From Campylobacterales bacterium (GTDB lineage: Bacteria > Campylobacterota > Campylobacteria > Campylobacterales > QNZT01): a stretch of 5,472 nt of DNA. The notes under the pieces are model-generated. The model had not been told where the DNA came from and made no database searches. It saw only the letters and a list, made by a program, of their open reading frames with translations. Of this stretch, positions 1 through 5,332 are shown one piece after another. The translations under genes and the position numbers were made by a program. Numbering within the stretch: position 1 is the first letter of the stretch; the number at the start of each line of letters is the position of its first letter. The DNA is taken from NCBI GenBank assembly GCA_027080605.1, contig JALWRO010000169.1, positions 1-5,472 of the forward strand. The letters are read 5' to 3'.

Positions 1-1
1 C

Positions 2-193
2 CCCTACGGTAAAGACGAAAGCCGCAGTTTCAACTACTTTCTGCCGCAGGAGATCAAACACTTCTGCAAGAAATTTGAGTGTGAAATCATTACCCGAACC
101 GGTTACCTCCCACACGATTTTACGGTGTATCTGAGAAAAATCACTCCCAAATCTTCCCAAAATCAAATTCGATCGTACAATTTTCAGGCGTAA
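2..193 (+). CDS. C-terminal end of an unidentified protein (possible SAM-dependent methyltransferase), 5' truncated by window
   Basis: An open frame enters from the left edge and gives 63 residues before a TAA stop at 191-193. The visible tail begins PYGKDESRSFNYF and ends near GYLPHDFTVYLRKI, followed by a polar stretch (TPKSSQNQIRSYNFQA). The aromatic, alternating pattern around GYLPHDFTVYLRK resembles the last beta strands of class I methyltransferases, but no catalytic or SAM-binding motif lies in view, so that reading is a weak guess. The last 53 nt overlap the 3' end of the convergent Uma2 gene. The final 16 or so residues are therefore encoded opposite Uma2 codons, and they look less protein-like than the part before. 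The original stop may have been lost when the neighbour arrived. That this is a real coding end is fairly likely; its function is unknown. Confidence 0.55.
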   Translation, partial: PYGKDESRSFNYFLPQEIKHFCKKFECEIITRTGYLPHDFTVYLRKITPKSSQNQIRSYNFQA

Positions 194-689
194 ATGTCAC
201 AATCTCATCCTGTGCATTTTTCAGCTTCTCGTACGCACCGTTTTCCAGTCTGAAAACTTCCGCCACTTTTGCTGAAGTATCCACCAGAATATAATACTGA
301 ACCCCCATCTTTTCATAGAGCTTGAACTTGACATTTCTGTCTTTGAACATCGTCAAGGGCGAAAGTACTTCGAAGATAATCTGCGGTGTTTTAACAAGAT
401 ACTGTTCGCCTATATCATCACCGCATACCATAAGATTATCGGGGCATACCACTGTTTTCTCGTCGATCTTCCAGTCCACTGCCTGAAGAGATTTACACTT
501 TTCACAGCTTTTTGCTTTCTCTTTTAACTCCAGCCAAATATTTGCGGAAATCTCCTGATGTCGAATGACAGGTGCGGGACTCATCGCATATGGGATACCT
601 TTGATCAGCTCCCATTTCCCTTCCCACCGCTTATAGTCATCATAAGTATAGCGTGGAATATATTCCTCTTCCTCTGCCAAAACAGCCAT
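141..689 (-). CDS. Uma2-family protein (PD-(D/E)XK nuclease-like), copy 1
   Basis: This 182-residue protein has the Uma2-family layout (Pfam DUF820 type). An N-terminal YTYDDYKRW...WELIKGIPYAMSPAP block (about 14-40) is followed by PDNLMVC (83-89), IIFEVLSP (104-111), a Lys/Tyr block KFKLYEKMGVQYYILVD (121-137) and a C-terminal FDFGKIWE. The candidate acidic and basic residues of a PD-(D/E)XK-like site are E27, D84, E107 and K121/K123. Uma2 proteins are predicted restriction-endonuclease-fold proteins, and their biological role is largely unknown. A C62-x-x-C65 pair and C89 are shared with the second copy at 3785-4321. The length is normal for the family, so this is not a fragment. The start is the ATG at 687-689, preceded by an AAAGGAG ribosome binding site (695-701 on this strand) and an extended -10. 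The family call is firm; nuclease activity is inference. Confidence 0.88.
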   Translation of the reverse strand: MAVLAEEEEYIPRYTYDDYKRWEGKWELIKGIPYAMSPAPVIRHQEISANIWLELKEKAKSCEKCKSLQAVDWKIDEKTVVCPDNLMVCGDDIGEQYLVKTPQIIFEVLSPLTMFKDRNVKFKLYEKMGVQYYILVDTSAKVAEVFRLENGAYEKLKNAQDEIVTFTPENCTIEFDFGKIWE

Positions 690-711
690 AGAGACTCCTT
701 TATCAATCTTT

Positions 712-720
712 TGCTATTAT
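712..720 (+). promoter_or_regulatory. Extended -10 promoter element for leuC-mobA
   Basis: The sequence TGCTATTAT has a TGn extension (712-714) and a TATTAT hexamer (715-720), one mismatch from consensus. It lies 31 nt before the leuC ATG, so a start near 727 would give a leader of about 25 nt containing GAGGA (743-747). The leader is too short for a leucine-type attenuator: there is no leader peptide with leucine codons and no terminator hairpin. The element shares its core with the divergent Uma2 promoter. Confidence 0.55.
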
Positions 721-724
721 ACCA
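716..724 (-). promoter_or_regulatory. Extended -10 promoter element for Uma2 copy 1
   Basis: Read on the minus strand this is TGGTATAAT: a perfect TATAAT hexamer (716-721) with the TGn extension (722-724). It lies 26 nt upstream of the Uma2 ATG. No convincing -35 hexamer is seen, which fits the weak -35 conservation known for Campylobacterota sigma-70 promoters. The predicted transcript starts near 709 and gives a leader of about 20 nt carrying the AAAGGAG site. The core overlaps the leuC -10 on the other strand. Confidence 0.65.
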
Positions 725-751
725 CAATTTTTTACACACAATGAGGAAACT

Positions 752-2017
752 ATGGGACAAACAATTACAGAGAAAATATTCAGCGAACACGTCGGACGTG
801 AGGTCAAAGCGGGTGAGATTATCCGCTGCGATATCGACATGATTATCGGAAACGACATCACTACGCCGATCTCCATCCGCGCATTTGAAGAGAGCGGTGC
901 AAAGGCTCTGGCAAAACCGGATAACTTCGCGATCGTGATGGACCACTTCATCCCCGCCAAAGATATCGCGTCGGCGAATCAGGCGAAGATCAGCCGTGAA
1001 TTTGCCTACAAACACGATCTTAAACTCTTTTTCGATGAGAAAGATATGGGGATCGAGCATGCGCTTTTGCCTGAAAAGGGGCTTGTGATTCCGGGAGATG
1101 TCATCATCGGTGCCGATTCACATACCTGTACACACGGCGCACTCGGCGCATTTTCGACCGGTATGGGTTCCACCGATCTCGCATTTGCGATGATTACGGG
1201 CGGAAACTGGTTCCGTGTGCCGGAGTCGATCAAAGTCATCTTCAAAGGAAAACCGGGCAAACATATTTACGGAAAAGATCTGATTCTGGAGATCATCCGG
1301 CAGATAGGTGTCGACGGTGCACTCTACCAGACACTCGAATTTACCGGCGATACGATCCAGCACCTTGACATGGACGACCGGTTCAGTCTCTGTAACATGG
1401 CGATCGAAGCAGGTGCAAAGAGCGGTATCGTCGCGGTCGATGACGTGACCAAAGCATTTTTGGCGGACAAGGAACTCAGAGACTCGCCGAAATATCACTA
1501 CTCCGACCCTGACGCGAAATATGTCAAAACCCTCGAAATCGATGTCGAAAAACTCGATCCTGTCATCGCCTACCCGCACCTCCCGTCAAACGGAAAATCG
1601 GTTCGTCAGGCAGTCGCAGACGATCTGGCAGTCGATCAGGTCTTCATCGGTTCATGTACCAACGGTCGTCTGGGAGATTTGCGTATCGCCGCAGAGATCG
1701 TCAAAGGAAAGAAAGTCGCCAGAAGAACCCGCATGATCGTCACTCCCGCGACACAAAAAATCCTCAAACAGGCGGAGAAAGAGGGTCTCATCGACATCCT
1801 GATTGATGCCGGTGCAGTAGTCAGCAACCCAACCTGCGGCGCATGTCTGGGCGGCTATATGGGAATTTTGGGTGACAATGAGCGCTGTATCTCCACCACC
1901 AACAGAAACTTTGTCGGACGCATGGGTGCCAGGAGCAGCGAGATTTACCTCGCAAATTCCGCTGTCGCGGCAGCCAGTGCTATTACTGGAAAGATTACGG
2001 ATCCAAGAGACCTATAG
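752..2017 (+). CDS. leuC: 3-isopropylmalate dehydratase large subunit, LeuC type 2
   Basis: LeuC is an aconitase-superfamily subunit that, with LeuD, isomerises 2-isopropylmalate to 3-isopropylmalate in leucine biosynthesis in the cytoplasm. The 421-residue length matches the shorter archaeal/HacA-like LeuC class, not the roughly 466-residue E. coli type. Visible signatures are VMDHFIP (62-68), IGADSHTCTHGALGAF (119-134), GSCTNGR (300-306), NPTCGACLGG (360-369) and RNFVGRMG (385-392). The [4Fe-4S] ligands are C302, C362 and C365, all present, so the protein should be active. Homoaconitase or a methylmalate dehydratase is a possible alternative because these subunits are close relatives. The start ATG is preceded by GAGGA at 743-747, spaced 4 nt. 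mobA starts 4 nt after the stop. The partner leuD and the other leu genes are not in this window. Confidence 0.93.
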   Translation: MGQTITEKIFSEHVGREVKAGEIIRCDIDMIIGNDITTPISIRAFEESGAKALAKPDNFAIVMDHFIPAKDIASANQAKISREFAYKHDLKLFFDEKDMGIEHALLPEKGLVIPGDVIIGADSHTCTHGALGAFSTGMGSTDLAFAMITGGNWFRVPESIKVIFKGKPGKHIYGKDLILEIIRQIGVDGALYQTLEFTGDTIQHLDMDDRFSLCNMAIEAGAKSGIVAVDDVTKAFLADKELRDSPKYHYSDPDAKYVKTLEIDVEKLDPVIAYPHLPSNGKSVRQAVADDLAVDQVFIGSCTNGRLGDLRIAAEIVKGKKVARRTRMIVTPATQKILKQAEKEGLIDILIDAGAVVSNPTCGACLGGYMGILGDNERCISTTNRNFVGRMGARSSEIYLANSAVAAASAITGKITDPRDL

Positions 2018-2021
2018 TCTT

Positions 2022-2597
2022 ATGAAAATCCCTTATCCGCTGGTCATCTTTGCCGGCGGCAAAAGTTCACGAATGGGAAGAGACAAAGCACTCCTCCCAT
2101 TCGGCGGTTACCCTACCCTTACCGAATATCAGATCGCCAGATTTACCCCATATTTTAAAAATATCTATATCAGTTGTAAAAGCAGAGAGAAGTTTAATTT
2201 TGAAGCGAATTTTATCGAAGATTTATCGCATTATGACGACAGCGCTCCGCATATCGGACTCATTTCCGCTTTTGAGACACTTCATGAAACGTACATCTGC
2301 GTACTCAGTGTCGATACCCCTTTTTTCTCTCATGAAGCATTTCAAAAGCTGCTGACACATACCGACTCCGATATCGACGCGATCATCGCACAAAGCCCCC
2401 GGGGATATCAACCCCTCTGCGCTGTATATAAAAAAAGCACCCTTCCTTATCTAAAAACCCTGACCGATCAAAAACGCTACCGTTTTTCAGAGCTGTTCGC
2501 GCAAATAAAAACCTCTTTCGTACCGTTTGAAAATGAAGAGATTTTTACCAATCTCAATACGCCGGATGAGTATCATAAAGTGATACAACACTCCTGA
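2022..2597 (+). CDS. mobA: Molybdenum cofactor guanylyltransferase MobA
   Basis: MobA transfers GMP from GTP to molybdopterin-Mo to form the guanine dinucleotide cofactor used by DMSO-reductase-family enzymes such as nitrate, formate and polysulfide/thiosulfate oxidoreductases. It acts in the cytoplasm. The 191-residue protein opens with the nucleotidyltransferase signature VIFAGGKSSRMGRDKALLPF (8-27), including the GTP-binding glycine loop and K22. It continues with APHIGLISAF (75-84), VDTPF (97-101, with D98 the likely metal ligand), PLCAVY (131-136) and the family-typical NLNTPDEY near the C-terminus (177-184). The length is normal. The frame is open upstream to 1872, but the conserved fold begins just after the ATG at 2022, so the longer start is rejected. 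Only a weak AAGAGA stands upstream, about 12 nt away, so translation is probably coupled to leuC, whose stop lies 4 nt before. Confidence 0.92.
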   Translation: MKIPYPLVIFAGGKSSRMGRDKALLPFGGYPTLTEYQIARFTPYFKNIYISCKSREKFNFEANFIEDLSHYDDSAPHIGLISAFETLHETYICVLSVDTPFFSHEAFQKLLTHTDSDIDAIIAQSPRGYQPLCAVYKKSTLPYLKTLTDQKRYRFSELFAQIKTSFVPFENEEIFTNLNTPDEYHKVIQHS

Positions 2598-2607
2598 CAA
2601 GTAAACT

Positions 2608-3639
2608 CTATTTCATAATCTGAAATTTCGGCTTGGCAATCATATCGTCCGGAGTTTTGTCCTCTTCAAAAACCACTATTTCACTCTCATCCTCCACTAT
2701 TTTGCGGGACTTCACTTTTCTTTCGAGATCGATCGTCGTCTCCATATAGGAAGGAGCGATAATATCCTGTTGGTGTTTTTTACGACGCTGAACACTTTTT
2801 TTCATACTTCGTATTGTGGCAACTTTAGGTTTATGACTCTGCTCTTTTTTCTTCGCTTTGTGAAATAAAATCACTTCGCCGCTTTTTCTTTGATGGTGTT
2901 GTGACTGCGGGGAATTCTCTTTTTTTACAGAAGAGAGATTGGATTCTTTACTTTTAAGAGAGATATTGTTTTCTGAAGCTCTCTGCATCGCTGTACTGTT
3001 TTGTTTATGCGATTTTGTATGGTGTAAACTTTTCACCAATGCAGACGGCACAATTTCCAGCCCCTTTTCATGAAGTTGATTTAAAATATCCGCAATACGT
3101 TTTTTCGTATCCTCTTTTTGCACTTGACCTTTAAGTGTAATGTGTCCAGACTCAATAAACAGTGCACCATTCTCAAAATTATCGGACTGCATCAACTCCA
3201 AAAGATCCACCAGACTCCTCTGCCACGGCGCATCCATGATATTATCCCGATAATCAACCTCAACACTGCAATTACGTTCCTGACTCAAACGATCAAGATA
3301 CCCTTTCAAAACACCTGTTTCATCATGACGTGACATCAGCCCCACTATTTGTATCTTCTCGCCATGCGCTATATAGCCAAATGTCACAGGCGCTTTTTCC
3401 ACCTCTTCTGCCTCTTTTGTAGTATCTGCCGATACATTCGCCTCTGAAACTTTGGCAGAAGCAGCGACCTCAACACTTCGAAGCGTTTTGATTACATTAT
3501 CAGCATCTGAAGTCACAGACTGTAAAACAGCCGCATCCGTTGTAGCTGATTTTACACCTGCGTACTTACCTTCAAAATATATCAATCCAGCCAATATCAC
3601 TATCAACACAATTACTGCTGCTAATATCCGTTTACCCAT
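2608..3639 (-). CDS. Membrane-anchored periplasmic protein with BON-like modules and long basic tail (hypothetical)
   Basis: I do not recognise a named family for this 343-residue protein. Residues 1-4 (MGKR) and a hydrophobic helix at about 5-21 form an uncleaved N-terminal anchor, and the positive-inside rule places the rest in the periplasm. Residues 22-83 are an Ala/Thr/Ser/Glu-rich linker. Residues 84-205 look folded. They contain two beta-alpha units of BON/ArfA-like style: EKIQIVGLMSRHDETGVLKG (94-113) with W139 and a helix after it, then GHITLKGQVQKEDTKKRIAD (165-184). Such units occur before OmpA domains in envelope proteins, but no OmpA peptidoglycan-binding motif follows. Residues 206-315 are Lys/Arg/His-rich and low in complexity, and an acidic patch (316-331) lies near the end. 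The start ATG has AAAGGA (3645-3650) 5 nt upstream. The gene converges on mobA with a 10-nt gap. The open frame and anchor are clear; the domain assignment is inference. Confidence 0.75.
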   Translation of the reverse strand: MGKRILAAVIVLIVILAGLIYFEGKYAGVKSATTDAAVLQSVTSDADNVIKTLRSVEVAASAKVSEANVSADTTKEAEEVEKAPVTFGYIAHGEKIQIVGLMSRHDETGVLKGYLDRLSQERNCSVEVDYRDNIMDAPWQRSLVDLLELMQSDNFENGALFIESGHITLKGQVQKEDTKKRIADILNQLHEKGLEIVPSALVKSLHHTKSHKQNSTAMQRASENNISLKSKESNLSSVKKENSPQSQHHQRKSGEVILFHKAKKKEQSHKPKVATIRSMKKSVQRRKKHQQDIIAPSYMETTIDLERKVKSRKIVEDESEIVVFEEDKTPDDMIAKPKFQIMK

Positions 3640-3784
3640 ATAAGTCCTTTTTCAAGCTACAAAAGTTTTACAATACAACCAATCTTTACTTTAACATAAC
3701 TTTTGATAACTTAATTTATACTGTTTCAATTGCAAATTTTAACTATGCTATAATACAAAGTAAGAAAACCGGCAAGGAACAAAA
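3640..3784. other. AT-rich divergent intergenic region with short repeats
   Basis: This gap separates the divergent BON-like gene and Uma2 copy 2, and it is markedly A/T-rich. It holds an 8-bp perfect inverted repeat (CAAAAGTT at 3660-3667 and AACTTTTG at 3698-3705). It also holds a direct repeat ATAACTT at 3696-3702 and 3706-3712, spaced 10 bp, or about one helical turn. These could be operator half-sites or chance in AT-rich DNA. A possible -10 for the minus-strand gene is TATAAA (3715-3720), without a good -35. No small gene or RNA is evident. Confidence 0.4.
3746..3754 (+). promoter_or_regulatory. Extended -10 promoter element for Uma2 copy 2
   Basis: TGCTATAAT combines the TGn extension with a perfect TATAAT hexamer (3749-3754), 30 nt before the Uma2 ATG. 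No convincing -35 is seen (TTTCAA at 3724-3729 would need a 19-nt spacer). The layout matches the promoter of Uma2 copy 1, including the symmetric TATAATA core, which could also fire weakly towards the BON-like gene. Confidence 0.65.
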
Positions 3785-4321
3785 ATGGGTGCACTCAAAG
3801 AAGGAGATCTCCCACACTACACATACGATGACTATAAACAGTGGAAAGATCGGTGGGAATTGATAGACGGTATCCCCTTTGCTATGAGTCCCGCACCTAT
3901 AGTCAAACATCAATTGATCAGCAATAAAATTGCCTGGCCATTAAAAGAATTAGAGACTTGCGAAACGTGTCACGCCCTGCTTCCGGTGGACTGGAAGATT
4001 GCCGAAGACACCATTGTCCAGCCGGATAATCTTGTCGTCTGCTATGAACCTGAAGGCGCGTATATCACCAAAGCACCTGTTTTGATTTTCGAAGTACTCT
4101 CCAAAGCGACAGCGAAGAAAGATACGACACTCAAATATGCACTCTATGAACAGGAGGGTGTCAAATATTACATTATAGTCAACCCCGATGACGAAGTTGC
4201 CAAAGTCTATGAACTCAAAGAGGGGCGTTACATCAAAATGCTTGACGCTACCGATGAAAAAGCCTCTTTCGATCTGGGAAAATGCGAGATCGAAATCAAC
4301 TTTGCCAAACTGTGGAAATAA
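3785..4321 (+). CDS. Uma2-family protein (PD-(D/E)XK nuclease-like), copy 2
   Basis: This 178-residue protein is a paralogue of the protein at 141-689, with roughly half the residues identical by eye and only small gaps. Shared blocks are YTYDDYKQW (12-20), WELIDGIPFAMSPAP (24-38), VDWKI (68-72), PDNLVVC (80-86), LIFEVLS (100-106), LYEQEGVKYYIIV (120-132) and a C-terminal FAKLWK. Candidate active-site residues of the restriction-endonuclease-like fold are E25, D81, E103 and K117. The CxxC pair (C59, C62) and C86 are kept. The start ATG has AAGGA (3774-3778) 6 nt upstream and its own extended -10, so the gene is probably transcribed alone or reads into moxR 63 nt downstream. The family is confident. 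The target, any DNA cleavage and the reason for two copies are unknown. Confidence 0.88.
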   Translation: MGALKEGDLPHYTYDDYKQWKDRWELIDGIPFAMSPAPIVKHQLISNKIAWPLKELETCETCHALLPVDWKIAEDTIVQPDNLVVCYEPEGAYITKAPVLIFEVLSKATAKKDTTLKYALYEQEGVKYYIIVNPDDEVAKVYELKEGRYIKMLDATDEKASFDLGKCEIEINFAKLWK

Positions 4322-4351
4322 CACACTCACCTTATCTTTACCCATTTTCGA

Positions 4352-4357
4352 TAAAAT
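4352..4357 (+). promoter_or_regulatory. Possible -10 element for moxR
   Basis: TAAAAT (within CGATAAAATAG) lies 27 nt before the moxR ATG, the same distance range as the other promoters here (26-31 nt). It has one mismatch to TATAAT, no TGn extension and no recognisable -35. A CGGAG ribosome binding site (4375-4379) lies 5 nt before the ATG. No terminator separates Uma2 copy 2 from moxR, so read-through is also possible. Confidence 0.38.
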
Positions 4358-4384
4358 AGACCTACCTTATTTACCGGAGTTTTC

Positions 4385-5332
4385 ATGAACGAAAAACTAT
4401 CTGCCATTAAAAATGAGATCCAAAAGGTCATTGTCGGTCAGGATGAGATGATCGACGCGCTGTTGATCGGTCTGCTTTGTGACGGGCATATATTGCTCGA
4501 AGGTGTACCGGGTCTGGCGAAGACCACTACGGTCAATACCCTCGCCAAAACGCTGGGGCTTGACTTCAAACGTGTACAGTTCACTCCTGATCTGTTGCCC
4601 AGCGACATCATCGGTACCGAAATCTACGATCCACAGAAAAACAGTTTCAAGATCAAAAAAGGGCCTATCTTTACCAACCTGTTGCTCGCCGATGAGATCA
4701 ACCGTGCTCCGGCAAAGGTTCAGTCCGCACTGCTCGAAGCGATGCAGGAGCGTCAGGTGACTATCGCCGACGAAACTTTCAAACTCGACTACCCATTTCT
4801 GACACTGGCGACACAAAACCCTATCGAACAGGAGGGTGCTTATTCGCTGCCGGAAGCGCAGCTTGACCGTTTCATGTTGAAAGTAGTCGTCGGCTACAAC
4901 TCCAAAGCTGAAGAGATTGAGATTGTCACACGTATCGCAGAGGGTAAGAGCGAAGAGGTGCAAACCGTCGCCAGCGCCGAAGACCTCGAAACACTCAAAG
5001 AGGAGATGCAGAAAATCCATATTGATGAAGAGCTCAAGGCTTACATCGTCGATCTTGTTTTCGCCACACGCGAACCGGCGAAGTACGGTCTGGAAAAATA
5101 TACCGAATACATCCAGTACGGTGCAAGTCCGAGAGCCTCCATCAACCTCTACAAAGGGTCTCAGGCACACGCATTTTTGCGAGGCAAAGAGTTTGTTACG
5201 CCGGTAGACATTGCGGCAATGGCAAAAGATGTCCTGCGCCACCGTGTTATCCTCAGTTACGAAGCGGAGGCGGAAGGTATTACAAGTGACGAGATCATCG
5301 AAAAGGTGATCGAAGCGGTACCGCTTCCATAA
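4385..5332 (+). CDS. MoxR-family AAA+ ATPase
   Basis: MoxR ATPases are cytoplasmic AAA+ chaperone-like machines that use ATP hydrolysis to mature or remodel partner proteins, often metalloenzymes or envelope factors, usually with VWA-domain partners. The 315-residue length is typical. Motifs in order are IVGQDEMI (16-23), Walker A GVPGLAKT (40-47, K46), FTPDLLPSDIIG (66-77), Walker B LLLADEINRAP (99-109, D103/E104), sensor 1 ATQNP (142-146), EAQLDRF (157-163, R162 as likely arginine finger) and sensor 2 GASPRAS (247-253). The protein ends in the family-typical AVPLP. All catalytic residues are present. The start ATG is preceded by CGGAG at a 5-nt spacing. The usual DUF58/VWA neighbour is not seen before the window ends; a tandem repeat begins at the stop codon instead. 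The specific MoxR subfamily cannot be assigned from the sequence alone. Confidence 0.94.
   Translation: MNEKLSAIKNEIQKVIVGQDEMIDALLIGLLCDGHILLEGVPGLAKTTTVNTLAKTLGLDFKRVQFTPDLLPSDIIGTEIYDPQKNSFKIKKGPIFTNLLLADEINRAPAKVQSALLEAMQERQVTIADETFKLDYPFLTLATQNPIEQEGAYSLPEAQLDRFMLKVVVGYNSKAEEIEIVTRIAEGKSEEVQTVASAEDLETLKEEMQKIHIDEELKAYIVDLVFATREPAKYGLEKYTEYIQYGASPRASINLYKGSQAHAFLRGKEFVTPVDIAAMAKDVLRHRVILSYEAEAEGITSDEIIEKVIEAVPLP
5312..5327. repeat. Perfect 16-bp palindrome at the 3' end of moxR
   Basis: GAAGCGGTACCGCTTC equals its own reverse complement. In RNA it can form a 6-bp stem with a GUAC loop, ending 2 nt before the moxR stop codon. No T-run follows, so it is not a standard intrinsic terminator. 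It encodes the EAVPL of the conserved MoxR tail, so it may be partly coincidental. Confidence 0.6.

Noticed and set aside
690..751. Leucine attenuator or T-box leader before leuC
   Set aside because: The predicted leader is only about 25 nt, with no leader peptide, leucine codon run or terminator hairpin.
605..1060. A 151-codon minus-strand frame spanning the Uma2 5' end, the intergenic promoter and leuC
   Set aside because: It crosses two convincing genes and their promoters, and its product resembles no known protein.
1118..1579. A 153-codon minus-strand frame inside leuC
   Set aside because: It is fully contained in leuC, whose iron-sulfur motifs confirm the + frame, and the product is unlike real proteins.
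1872..2021. 50-codon N-terminal extension of mobA
   Set aside because: It overlaps leuC by 146 nt, lacks MobA similarity, and the conserved MobA N-terminus begins just after the ATG at 2022.
2396..2404. CCCCCGGGG run in mobA as a phase-variable tract
   Set aside because: It is too short and mixed for slipped-strand variation, and the frame is intact through the conserved C-terminal motifs.
4337..4357. Sigma-28 (flagellar) promoter before moxR, suggested by CGATAA
   Set aside because: The upstream half does not match and the spacing is wrong; a plain sigma-70 -10 explains the site as well.
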